In this document: positions 25,401-36,706 of the stretch, in pieces
Position numbering within the stretch: position 1 is the stretch's first letter
Layout of the letters: each line of letters begins with the position of its first letter
Source: Aphidius gifuensis
Taxonomy: Eukaryota > Arthropoda > Insecta > Hymenoptera > Braconidae
Direction of reading: 5' to 3'
DNA: 64,000 bases
Assembly (NCBI RefSeq): GCF_014905175.1
Contig: NC_057792.1
Span: 6,882,001 to 6,946,000 of the forward strand
Made by a program: the position numbers and the translations under genes
Notes under the pieces: model-generated
Databases searched by the model: none
What the model saw: the letters and a program-made list of their open reading frames with translations, nothing else
What the model was told of the DNA's origin: nothing

Positions 25401-28400
25401 TGTGCGGTATGAATGTACTACGCACACGGTATGATTCGTATGCGGTCAAATATTCAAACTAAAAAATCATACCATGTGCGGTGTATGTTCATACCGCACA
25501 CGGCTTATTATCCAATGATCATGGAGGTGTATAAGGAGGGTAATCTCCTATGTTAAAGCATAGGCTGTTGGTGAAGCTCACGGAATGGAGCAAGTCAGTA
25601 CCTTTTTTTGCCGATGGTGGCGCTTTTACTACAACAGTTCTATGGTCACATGGTATTTTTGTTTACATTTTTGGCACTCTCATAATACATGACAATGTGA
25701 CACATCAAAGTATATGATCATTAAAAAATTAAAATTACCGGTGCTTACATTTAATTTTTTTTTATTTAGTTTGAATGAATCATTACATTATTTTTGCTGT
25801 CTAAAAATATTAACACCTACTATAATTTTGCTATTTTCGTATACATTTGAGTTTTGTCTCTATTTGATGATAAATAAATATCGTTGTAACGATGACGAAG
25901 TGTATTCATACGAAAAATTATAAAAAAGCTTAAAATTTGAGATCTCAGGTCATGTTTATCACAGCCAATTTTAGGAAATTTAGTATCTTCTATGGCATTA
26001 AAAATATGAGACAACAAATCAGTAGTTAAATTTTCTTCATACACAGTATGAATTATTAAGTTTTCAGCTGTAGCTATTATTTTATACAAATTATCACTTG
26101 GTTTTAGCAACTTTCCTCTGCTTTTCAATTCTATTAATTTATCTCTATCTGATGATATATCAGTGGTTAAATTTGAAATACAACTCTCACATTTTGTGAA
26201 TTTTTTTATTCTCCTTGCAATATACCCAGAAACGTAAGATTTTACTTCATCGTTCGTATATGGTCGAGCATAATCATGATCAAATGGTTCAACGATCAAA
26301 TTTTGTACATCATCGTCATCACCAATATATGTTGTTTGATTTTGTAAAATAGATTCAAGTTGTGAGATTACTTTTTGTTTTCCACTTGCTTCAGTCTTGG
26401 ATTCAATATCTTCAGATTTAAGTAGAGTAATAAGCATTTTATCTGCATTAACATTTGATCCTTTAGGTGGTTTAATCAAGGAGTAAACACTCAACAACCT
26501 GAATGCTTGAGCAAAAGCAACAGGAGTAGGGTGACTATTATTTCCACATGCAGTACGAATAATTGAAAAAAATCTCTGGAAAATTAATAATATTTTATAG
26601 TGAAATTAAATCAAGTTTGATTTCTAACTACAAATTAAAATTTGTCAATTTTTATACCTCTAAAGCATCCTGGTTTAATCTACATGTCATTATGTATGAT
26701 AAATTATCGCCTTCTAGATCAAATAAATATTTATGCAAGTCCAATGTTGCCCTGATCGTGACTTTAAGTCCTGTTAGAGTATAGAATTAGTAATGGACTT
26801 AAAAGTTTTTACATTATTCTTTTTATTATCAGTAATATCCTCAAGTACAATTTTTTCCCAAACATCCAAATAATTTAAAAAATTTTCAAGCTCCTGAAAA
26901 CAAAAATTATCAAATGAAAAATTCTTAGTCAAATAAAATTAATTAAAATATATATTTTCCAAATTCTATTTACCTTGCGATCATCGGAATCCCATTTCAG
27001 ACTTTCTCCTGGGGATTTCGAGTTCATAATCCTTATAACATTATTTATAATTTTAATAATTTCTATCGATGGATCTGCATCTTGTAAACCAGGTACTCCT
27101 TCAGTTTTAAATAACTCCATTCCTGCAGCAATACTAAAGAACTGTAAAAATTTGATATAAATAATTATTTTTTATCATTTCAAATTTCAGCAGATGATAA
27201 AAAACAAAATATACTCACTCTAAATGCTCTTCTAACATTCATTTTTCGGAATGGTTTAGGATGAATAACATTGTGTGTAAGACCTGGGCAAACTTTTTAA
27301 ATTATATCCATCTGGATTATCTGCTTTTAGAACTTCATCCCAGTGTGTTAACTTGATAACTCCACTTGGACTCTAAAAAAAATTAAAACATCATTCACGA
27401 CTGACAAATCATGTATAACCAACTTTGTTTACTTACTTTAAATATTTTTTTCTCAACAATTCTGTTTCTCAAATTTTTTATTAAATGAGGAAAATCAGAA
27501 ATGAACCATAATTTTCTGTTCTCATCACATGGGTGTGAACAACAAACGTTTTCTTCATCAACATTGAATTTTGTCCACATAGCTCGATTCCAGGATGCTC
27601 CATCAGTTGTTACACCATCAACGAGAAGGCCAGCATCCTCAAGCTTTGTTATACATTCTAATGTTAATTCTTTTAAGGTATCAGATGGAGTTGCACCTTT
27701 CGAAAGAAAACATCCGAGTGTTTGCACCCAAGTACCACGAAAAGGCTGGAACATGAAAACCAGTGCATGATCACCTATTTGTCCTTTTTGGCTGGCTGGG
27801 GTATGATCTCCTAAACCAACAAATCCTAAGACATCTAGTGTTTTTTGATCAAATGTCACCATTTTACTCAAAGCAATTTCATCAACCAACAAAACACCTG
27901 GAATAAAATAATTTCAGTTATTAAAATAATTATTATTGATTGACATTTATTTTATAAAAATTACCTCTTCGTTCATATCTTGGTTTTGATAAATTTTTTT
28001 CTTTTAACCCATCAAAAATACTTTTTTTAAAACCAAATGAACTATCAAATGAACTGATATATTTATGAAGTGTTTGTCTCGAAGGTAAAGGTAATGTTTC
28101 ATTGTTCCTTAAGCTATCATACAGGCCAGGTCCTTTTATTCTTAACAGCAAGCACTGATAAATCCATTTTATATCATACCTAATACCTTTTTTACCTTCA
28201 CCAACTTTTTTAGCTGCCTGAAGACATGCCTTTATAAGTGTTTTTTGAGAATCTTTTACATTATGGATAGCATCTTCTAATTTTTGTTCTTCAACACTTG
28301 CACACTTTTTTCGTAGTTCATTAACATGCGTTTCAAGTGATTCAATCTAAACGGAAAATAATAACGTAAGGATGTTAATGAAAATAATTATAAATAATAC

Positions 28401-31400
28401 TGAATAATTTTCATAATTCATGATAATAATATTAGCAACAATAATAATTTAATGGTACTTTACCTTTTGCTTAAATCGCTTCACCTTCTGTTGCAAGATC
28501 TTTTTTTTTAAGACTTTTTTTACTGTAGTAGTTGGTGGAGGTTTTCGCCATTTCTGTGATTCCATCTTTATATTGCATTTCATGCATCTCAAAGTTGGTC
28601 GACCTATACTCTGTCTGTTACATGAAGCAATGGCTTCACAAACTGTATCAGAAATAAATCTAAAACATAAAAAAAAATTTTATTCGTATACGGTAAAAAA
28701 TTAATTATATTTAAATTAAATTTATTTACCTTGGAGAATTTTTTAAAGTGACACAAAGATTCCAATTATAAACTGTTGTTAAATAATCAACAACTTCTTT
28801 TATATTTTCAAAATTATGATGCAAATAATCTTCATGTACTTGAATAAACTCCATTAAAACTCGAGAACTTAAATTATTATATATTTCCACTCGACGCAAT
28901 ATATTGTCAATTGAAATCGATACAAAAATTACTTTTTTTTTATCAGGGGCTACAGTATGAGCCCAGTTGCAATTTCCAGGATATTTTATATTATTCAGGT
29001 TATTGAGTAGAGTATCAAAAGTAAATGGCACTTTACAAAAATTGTGTTCAGTTGGTAGTTCTTTAATTTCCATGTCTTCATGGTCTACAGTCTGAGTTGA
29101 CGCATGTATCATATGTAATGATGATTTAGTTGGTACATGAACATTACATTGCATTGGTACATATAATTCATACTCATCTGATACATGAACATCAGAGTCA
29201 TTTTGTTCATGAACATTACATTGCATTGGTACATAAAATTCATGCTCATCTGGTACATTAACACCAGGTTTAATTGATGCATGAACATAAGGATTAATTG
29301 GTGCATCAACGATAGATTCATTTGGTACTTCATCATTTGCTTTTATTGCCTCGTTATCACCCTTAAATATTGTATTATCTGAAGTTGAACAGACGTCTGA
29401 AGATATAGGGACAGCCTTAGGTTTCAATCGTTTTTTACTACGAGGATATATCCACGTTTCTGAAGGTAATTTTTGAGTAAACTGTGACATTATATCACTT
29501 GGATGAAAATGTTTTTCACAAACCAAACTTGATACACTCAGGGAATTCCTTAGCTTTGGGAGATTTGATTTCCAAGCATCAAAAAGTTTAGGATCCTTAA
29601 ATTGTTAAGAAAATACAAATTAGTATGAAAAATAATATATATATAGGTATATAAATATATATTTCATTAAAATATTACCTTTGGTACAGAAAAAATAGAA
29701 ATACCATTTTTATTTCCCTTTAATGTTTGACATTCGGAAACAATACATTTTTGTACCATTTTTCGTGCTAAAAAAAGGACACCAGTGATAATAAAATAAT
29801 TTTAAATATCAGTTATAACTGTAATTAATAATATTCGAATATTTTTAAGATTAAAGCTACATAAACAAAAGGATTGACATATCCATACTTATATCTTATT
29901 ATAAAAAAAATAAGAACTAACTTACTTTTAAATGCAGACTTATTGATAGTTTTATCAATTTATTATATTATGATCATAGTTTAAATCGTCACATTAATTA
30001 ATAACAATTAATAAATAATTATCTTTTGACTTGTCACATTATCATGAAAAAATATAAACAAAAATACCATGTGACCATAGAACTGTTGTAGCAAAAGCGT
30101 CATCACCGGCAAAAAAACGTACTGACTTGCTCGTTTCTGTGAGCTTCAGTAAATTTCGAGAGATTACCCTCCTTATACACCTCCATGCCAATGATGTACA
30201 CCGCACACGGTATGGGTTTGTGTTTCAAGCAAATTATGTTTCAAGCAAATATATTTCCTTAAAACATATTTCTTACAAAAAAACATAATTTATAATTATC
30301 GGAGAAAAAAAAAATTATCTCAGAATAAAAAAAAATAAAATAGAAATTAATTAATAAAAAATAAATAAATAAAATAAAAAAATAGAATTTTATTTTTTTC
30401 TTTAATTCAAATTTGGTTTATAATCATCAGGGTCGCAAAGTTCGGTCAATTTTCGGGGCGCTTTCATTTTGTGAGTATACCGGTGTAAATAAAACAAATG
30501 ATATAGTACCAATACGTCAAATGGGTATGTTTGTACGTACGGGTACTGTACTCGTTTGTTTATTTTGAAAATATGGAGGTTGTTGTTGTTAGGTTAAAAA
30601 TCAGACCGTACACAGTCTACTAAAATTGTAGATACAAATTTTAAAAATTTAAATAATTAACCACATAAAAATTGCATCGTATACGGTGTACGTCATTGGA
30701 AATTAAACCGTGTGCGGTATATGAACTGTATACGGTTTACTGATTATTGCAAATACAAATTTTTTTAGTTTAAATATTTGACTGCATACGAATCATACCG
30801 TGTGCGGTGTACATCATTGGATTATAAACCGTGTGCGGTATGAACGTACACCGCACACGGTATAATTTTTTAGTTTGAATATTTGACCGCATACGAATTA
30901 ATGTTGCCAAAAAATCTGTTTCAAGGAAATAATTCCTTAGTCACATTAATTCCTTAGCTACTGCTTTTCCTTGGACATTTGTATTTTTAAAAAATAAATT
31001 TACATGTATTTTATTTATAAAATAAATAAAAAATGTCCAAGGAAAAGCAGTAGCTAAGGAAAAGATGTAGCTAAGGAATTAATGTGGCTAAGGAATTAAA
31101 TTATGTTTCAAAGAAATAATTCCTTAGTCACATTAATTCCTTAGCTACATCTTTTCCTTAGCTACTGCTTTTCCTTGGTCATTTTAATTTATTAAATAGA
31201 TAAAATACATGTAAATTTATTTTTCAAAAATACAAATGTCAAGCAATAAAAAATAATGCTAAGAAATAATATATTACAAAAATATTATATATTATTTTCT
31301 ATTTTTTTTTGAGGTTAGATTTTTATAGTAATCATAGGTTACCAAAAAATTATGTTTCAAGCAAATAATTCCTTAGTCACATTAATTCCTTAGCTACTGC

Positions 31401-34400
31401 TTTTCCTTAGCTACTGCTTTTCCTTAGACATTTTTTATTTATTTTATAAATAAGATACATGTAAATTTATTTTTTAAAAATACAAATGTCCAAGGAAAGC
31501 AGTAGCTAGAAAAGCAACTAAGGAATTAATGTGACTAAGGTATTTGCTAACACATTACAAAATAACATAAAATAGAAAATAATATAAAAACTATCGATAA
31601 AAATATATTTAATCACTCTTTATATTAAGAAAAAATAATTATTTTATTTTATTTGGGAAACGGTAAATTCAGATTCTTGGCACCCAGCGGTGAGGGACCT
31701 AGGGGAATTCAGTTCCGTGGTACCCCATGGTTACCCCCTGGGCCATTGTTTTCCGACCGTTTATATACATTAGAATGTGTACCTGGTCACATCTGGTGGA
31801 ACTGAATTCACCGTTTCCCGCGGTGAGGGTCACGGCTTATCTCAGTTTATGCTATTCTACTGTTCTCAGGTAGATTCAGTTTTAACTTTCTAGTGGTCAT
31901 GGAGACCAGTATGGACGATAAAATACGATTTACCAAAGTTATTAGGTGCGTTCTTTCGCTAGCGGGAGCCTGCGGGTATCCCCACCTCTAACGATCCCTC
32001 TCTACTTTTTTTCCCTTTTTTTTTCTGATTTGCGTGGAATTGGAAGCGCAATAACGAAATTTCACGCAAGTTAGAAAAAGAAAGGGAAAAAGAGAAAGGA
32101 TCGCTAGAGTGAGGATACCAGGCACAATCGAACACGCACCTATAAATATTTTCATCGCGGATTTTCTGACGGATTTCCACCTCCACTAAATGTCCCTTCT
32201 TTTTTCACCCCTTCTTTGAGCCTTCGAGCATAACTAGTTAAGAAGAGGAGCTCAAACACTTAAAGAAGGGGTAAAAAAAAGAAGGGACATCTAGTGGAGG
32301 TGGAAATCCGCCAGAAAATCCGCCATGAAAGAATACACCTAGTATTTAGCCAAGGGAATAAGCTTTCCCCCACTCTTCCTTAAAAACATTTGATGCCGTG
32401 TCCCCTTCTCTAAAACTAACTTTGGTAAATTTCACTCTAAGTCACGTCCCTCACCGCGGGGGCCGCGGCACTGAATTCGGATATTCCCTTCCTAGTTTTG
32501 GCTAGTTTTGCCAAGTCAAATAAAAGTAAAAAAAGGGACTTAGAATAATTTTTACTTTTTAATTAATAATAAGCTAGATTTTTTCCCTAGCTAGATTTTT
32601 TACTTAGCCACATCTTTTTCTTATCTAGATTTTTTTACTTATAGCTATAGCTACATCTTTTACTTAGCTTTAATTATAGCCAAACACACAATATCTACAT
32701 AATTTTACCAGCTTAATTTTTTCTTTAGCCACATCTTTTTCTTAGCTAGATTTTTTACTTAGCTACATCTTTTACTTAGCTTTAATTATAGCCAAACTCA
32801 CAATATCTACATAATTTTACCAGCTCAATTTTTCCTTCAGTCGCATCTTTTCCTTAGCTAGATTTTTTACTTAGCTACATCTTTTTCTTAGCTTTAATTA
32901 TAGCCAAACACATAACATCTACATAATTTTACCAGCCTAATTTCCTACTTAGCTAGATTGTTTACTTATAGCTGTAATTGTAGCCAAACAATCAATATCT
33001 AGCTCATTTTTAAAAAATAATGGACTTAGAAAAAAAAATTAAATTTTACAAAAAAAAACTAAGTCCCTTTAAAAAAAAAAAACTTAAATATATCTACATT
33101 ATTTTACTTAGCGGTAATTTATTGTAGCCACACAATCACTACATTATTTCACTAATGGAGTTAAAAAAAAGAAACTCAGTTTAGCCTTAGATGTAGCAAA
33201 GTAAAAAATCTAGCTAAGTAAAATAATGCAGCTATTGATTGTTCGGCTACAATTACAGTGAAGTAAAAAATTTTGCTGGTAAAATAATGTAGATATTGAT
33301 TGTGTGGCTATAAGTACAGCTAAGTAAAAATTCAGCTTAGTAAAATAATGTAGATATCTAAGTTTTTTTTTTTCAAAGGGACTTAGCTTTTTTAGTAAAA
33401 TTTATTTTTTTTTCTAAGGCCATTATTTTGAACTTGGCAAAACTAGACGTAACTAGTCGAAAAATAAAAATGACAACGGACGGTCATGGAGACCAGTATG
33501 GACGATAAGTCACGTCCCTCACCGCGGCACTGCATTCGAATATTCCCCGTAAAAGCTATTATACAAAATATATCATATAGGATAAATAAATAAATATATC
33601 ATTTAACAATTAATTTATTGTTTTCACATATTTATACTTTTATCACAAATGTTGGATAAATTTAAAATAAATTAATTAGTCATCGTATTATAATGACTCA
33701 ATAATAGTTATTCAAATTTAATTTTTTTTAATATATATTGTCTTTCAAATATTGTTTATCAAATCAAATTTAATAAACAATATTTAATAATTATTAAATT
33801 TAATATTAAATCAAATTTAAATTAAATTAAAATATTGTTTATTATTTCAATTAATTATTAAATATTATTATTAATAAATTTTAGACAAATTTTTAGATAT
33901 TTTATCTACAAGTTTTTTTTTCATTTCCGTTTATAATATCATATTCAAATATCATATAATATTTAGTTATGTTATTTAAATATATAAGTAAGGTAGCTTA
34001 CCTTACTGAATGTAAAGATATTTGAACAGAGTATAAGTGAAGTTGATACAGCTATAATTAATATTACTGGTCCATTCAATACACCCAAATATTGACAAAC
34101 ATCATTTAATTCTTGATGTCTACAAACAAATTCTTTCATTTTTTCAATATCTATACCATTAAATTGACGAATTTCATAATTAAGAGCACGATAATGTGCC
34201 ATTATTATTGCTGTTGAATATGCAAATAAATTATCAACACTAATACCAATTGATACAACATACCAACTACATGCTGTATCAATAAAATAATGCATCATAT
34301 AAATTGGTCCTCCTGGTGGTATTTTCCAAAAATATATTGTTGGATATGGACGTATATATGTTATATTATGTCCCCGTATAACTTGTGATAACATAATTAA

Positions 34401-34957
34401 TGCTGGCTTTGAAAACATAACCAGTACAAGTGCAAAACCTAAAGTATATATAAACAAATATATTCTTGATACGTAATACAGCATTGGTTGTATCATTGTA
34501 TCCCATATTTCCTGTGATGCTGACATATTTCTATCCATCATTCCAGATAAATGTTTTTTTATTAATGCCATTTCTTTGTCATACCATATACAACATGTTC
34601 CCTATATTATTATTAAATAATTTCAATTTTTTGACATCTCAAAAACACCATGGGTCGCATGTATAGAATAATATATGAAAAATTAAAATTTACCTTTGTT
34701 ATAACAGTCATTAAACTTAGAGCAACACCAGCACCACCCAACACGATAGATAAATTCTTACGATGATGTATTATTAAAATAATCATACCCATAAAATTAA
34801 ATGTAAATACAAATATAACAAACCACCATAAACATCGATATAATTTATGTGGATTTTCAACCGGATAAACACCAGCATATAACAATATTTGTCTTATTTG
34901 TAATTCACATTTCTCAACTTTTCTTCTTTGTTCAAGACGTATTTGTTTTAACGACAT
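22453..34957 (-). CDS. Odorant receptor OR1, with a 10.8-kb repeat-filled intron
   Basis: Five exons: 34694-34957, 34002-34601, 23082-23189, 22775-22927 and 22453-22512. Lengths 264, 600, 108, 153 and 60 nt join in phase 0 to 1185 nt (394 aa). OR3 has 261, 603, 108, 153 and 60 nt with the same intron positions, which strongly supports linking the two exon groups across 10.8 kb. Features of the 7tm_6 insect OR family: N-terminal LLYAGVYPVENP, extracellular loop IRPYPTIYFWKIPPGG, the HYRALNYEIR segment, then FAWCGELL, SEEFREAVYASRW, KPVTADLFSG and the C-terminal SYFFLMQTI. Plasma-membrane, inverted seven-helix subunit expected to pair with Orco in olfactory neurons. No stop or frameshift seen. 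Whether the long intron is still spliced out cannot be told from sequence. Confidence 0.88.
23190..23994. other. Proximal part of OR1 intron 2
   Basis: AT-rich, no gene. Two direct copies of TTTTTACAGTGTTACCATGT (about 23766 and 23856), about 90 bp apart, mark a small tandem duplication. Confidence 0.5.
23995..25118. repeat. Palindromic satellite A, array 2
   Basis: At least six alternating hairpin units with AAAAGCAGTAGCTAAGGAAA, GATGTAGCTAAGGAATTAAT and the matching complements, joined by ATTTATTTTATAAATAAAAT spacers. Units are much more alike here than in array 1, suggesting recent amplification or homogenisation. Confidence 0.9.
25140..25511. repeat. Repeat C (CCGTGTGCGGT hairpins), left block
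   Basis: Several forward and inverse copies of ACCGTGTGCGGTGTACGTC and GTATGAACTGTATACGG, with a TTTTTTAGTTTAAATATTTG spacer. It is GC-richer than the surroundings. It continues to the right of the P element at 30196; the P element is inserted in one copy. Confidence 0.85.
25520..30187 (-). mobile_element. P-element transposon, 4668 bp
   Basis: Terminal inverted repeats CATGGAGGTGTATAAGGAGG and CCTCCTTATACACCTCCATG, starting with CATG as in the Drosophila P element. Exact 8-bp target duplications CCAATGAT lie at 25512-25519 and 30188-30195; 8 bp is the P-element size. Subterminal inverted blocks also match (TACCATGTGACCATAGAAC and ACTGACTTGC type words near both ends). The interior encodes a THAP-domain transposase on the minus strand. 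The site without insertion would read as intact repeat C (CCAATGATGTACACC), so the insertion postdates that repeat. Confidence 0.95.
25820..29759 (-). pseudogene. THAP-domain P-element transposase, two frameshifts
   Basis: Nine exons: 29679-29759, 28730-29595, 28464-28659, 27965-28346, 27437-27897, 27219-27372, 26974-27141, 26658-26893 and 25820-26575. The N-terminal THAP zinc finger is split over exons 1-2 (MVQKCIVSEC, then LVCEKHFHPSDI). Exon 2 then has a tandem YVPMQCNVH repeat; exons 3-4 have a basic/coiled segment; exon 5 is the RNase H-like core (VLLVDEIALSK, TTDGASWN, SDFPHLIKNLRN). Exon 8 carries the GLKVT-ATLDLHKYL and RLNQDALE blocks, and exon 9 FFSIIRTACGN and SGYIARRI. Exon 6 has one extra base in an A-run (about 27292-27297) and exon 8 lacks one base near 26776-26786. 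Each gives a premature stop; together they cancel to 3300 nt. Probably inactive unless these are assembly errors. Confidence 0.88.
30196..30890. repeat. Repeat C, right block, with flanking AT-rich DNA
   Basis: Further copies of ACCGTGTGCGGT, the ACTGTATACGG word and the TTTTTTAGTTTAAATATTTG spacer, in both orientations, clearest at 30660-30890. 30290-30650 holds AT-rich DNA and one unrelated stretch (30430-30600) of ordinary composition with no recognised gene. Confidence 0.8.
30895..31560. repeat. Palindromic satellite A, array 3
   Basis: Same units as array 2 (AAAAGCAGTAGCTAAGG and complements), including a short deleted unit near 31490-31530. Together with array 2 and the two blocks of repeat C it forms a larger broken palindrome around the P element. 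Confidence 0.88.
31655..33550. mobile_element. Nested foldback element with CGGTGAGGG ends
   Basis: Words CGGTGAGGGAC and CCCGCGGTGAGGG occur near 31690, 31820, and in inverse near 32450 and 33515. A 26-bp direct repeat (starting GTCATGGAGACCAGTATGG) lies at about 31894 and 33484. Inside are two palindromes. One, about 31985-32330, is centred on 32235, its arms carrying GGGACAT-TAGTGGAGGTGGA. The other, about 32500-33450, is made of CTTAGCTAGATTTTTTACTT / GCTACATCTTTTACTTAGC units related to satellite A. No protein-coding gene; a 75-codon frame in the first arm is a by-product. Confidence 0.65.
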
Positions 34958-34984
34958 TTTTAAAAAAATATAATTTGATTTTTT

Positions 34985-35825
34985 TAAATGATGAAATAAA
35001 TTTTATAGACAAGTGACTTAAACAAGTATATTTTATCAAGTGAATGATGGAAAAAAAAAAATATTCTTATTTATGTAATTTTAAATTTATCATTTATTTT
35101 ACTTTTTTATTATGAATTTTCTTTTTATGAAAAATAAAGTTTGTAAAGTTAAATGATATATTGCATTTTTCAGTAGGAGGAGTTACATTGAAAGAGGGCG
35201 GAATTAATAAAAAGGATGATACGTTAAAAAATATTAACTTTTACGTTAACAATAATCAATATCCAACTGATAACATGTTTTGTTTATGTAATTTTATATT
35301 CATCGTTTATTTTATTTTTTTTATTATGAATTTTCTTTTTATGAAAAATAAAGTTTGTAAAGTTTAATGATATAAAATTTGTCAGTAGGAGGAGTTACAT
35401 TAAACAGGGCAAAATTAATAATAGGAGGATATTTTAAAAAATATTTAATTTAATTTTACCTTTTTTTTGTTTCTAACTTTTAGATTAACAATAATCAATA
35501 TTCAACTGATAACATATTATTAATTCCACCTTTGTTAAATGTAACTCCTCCTATACTGACCAGTGCAAACTTTATTTTCCATAAAAAGAAAATTTATGAT
35601 AAAAAATTTAAAATAAACGATGAATTTAAAATTACATAAATGAAATGTAAATTTTCTTGTCAATAATATAAAACAAGAATATTTTTTTTATTTCATAATT
35701 CAATATATAATTTTAAAAGTATACGTAAATTATTTTTTTTTTTTACCAAATCCAAATTTATCATTCACTTGATAAAATATTTTTTTTTTTCAAGACACTT
35801 GTGTATAAAATTTATTTGTGGTTGT
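34985..35825. repeat. Inverted repeat upstream of OR1
   Basis: The segment just upstream of the OR1 start (about 34985-35105: AAATTTTATA-ACAAGTG, ATTTTATCAAGTGAATGAT) recurs as reverse complement at about 35640-35825. Between the arms a GTAGGAGGAGTTACATT unit with an AAAAATAAAGTTTGTAAAGT unit is present twice direct (35130-35190, 35345-35400) and once inverse (35535-35600). The OR1 promoter lies in the left arm, so a second promoter-like copy faces away from OR1. No OR exon follows it. Confidence 0.7.
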
Positions 35826-36698
35826 TTGTTACATTTAATTTTATTGGTATGATTATTTAAATAATACATCATCGTAAGAATTCAAGTATGGTGTTCAGTG
35901 GTGCTAGTGTTCTGTGTTACTCTGAGTTTATAATGACTTTATTCGCAGCTTCTTCTTTAACGACGATAATAATTATTAGTTTTTTTGGTCTTTTTTTTTG
36001 TGTTTTGTATTGGTACTTCAAAAGGTTTATTGCAAGTAATATTATGTTTTTAAATTATGTTCATTACAGGCAGATGATGATAATAACTGAGTATACATGA
36101 TAGTGGTGATAATACTGCAGTTGAATTATGATAGTAAGTATCTGACATTTGTTGAATATTATAGTTTTTAAGTTTTAGCTAGATTAATTTGTTTGTTTGT
36201 TAAATTAGTGGGTAAGTTTGCCCTGGTGAAAATAATCTGGCAGATTTTGCCTCGTGAATTTATAAATTTTAAGTTTTTTTTAATAAATTGATTTTTTTAA
36301 ATTATTGCATTTGATTATAAAAAATCCGGAGATGAAATTTTTCAGTCATTTTAGCATCGTAAAAAACGCTTTACCAATATAGCTGACAGTATTAAAACGA
36401 GTTATTCTCCACACAAAATGACTTCGAAAAAAAATCAACAAGCATCGAAAAAAACGCTTCAGTCATTTTTTTTAAGCCTCAAAATGACTATCTATCAGTC
36501 AAATATCTGAACAGTGATTTTATTATTCATCAGATGAATAATCTAAAAACTCGTAGAATGTTCAAAAGTATTTTAATTATTAAATTATATTTTTCAAATG
36601 CACTGTTGTATTATGAATCAACTGAATGTTAAAAAATATTATTTTGAAAAATTCGTTTTTCCGCGTGTCTCTTATTTCTACGTGGTAAATGGTAATTG
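35826..36698. other. Intergenic DNA with a family B end
   Basis: A 70-codon plus-strand frame at 35888-36100 is hydrophobic but matches nothing known and has no supporting signal. CCCTGGTGAAAATAATCTGG at 36222 resembles a family B end without a partner. 36330-36480 has several AAAATGACT words in both orientations. Confidence 0.45.
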
Positions 36699-36706
36699 GT
36701 ATCGAA

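Noticed and set aside
26760..26810. A short intron (GTAAAAAC to AACAG) explaining the frame break in transposase exon 8
   Set aside because: Removing it leaves the downstream text in the wrong frame and deletes residues that look homologous, so a one-base loss is simpler.
29109..29336. 75-codon Met/Gln/Asn-rich minus-strand frame
   Set aside because: Alternative frame of the tandem repeat in transposase exon 2.
31959..32186. 75-codon minus-strand frame (MEVEIRQKIRDENIY)
   Set aside because: Lies in an arm of the 31985-32330 palindrome and is repeated in mirror form; no known protein.
35888..36100. 70-codon hydrophobic plus-strand protein
   Set aside because: No family resemblance, no splice or promoter support, and the frame overlaps ordinary AT-rich text.
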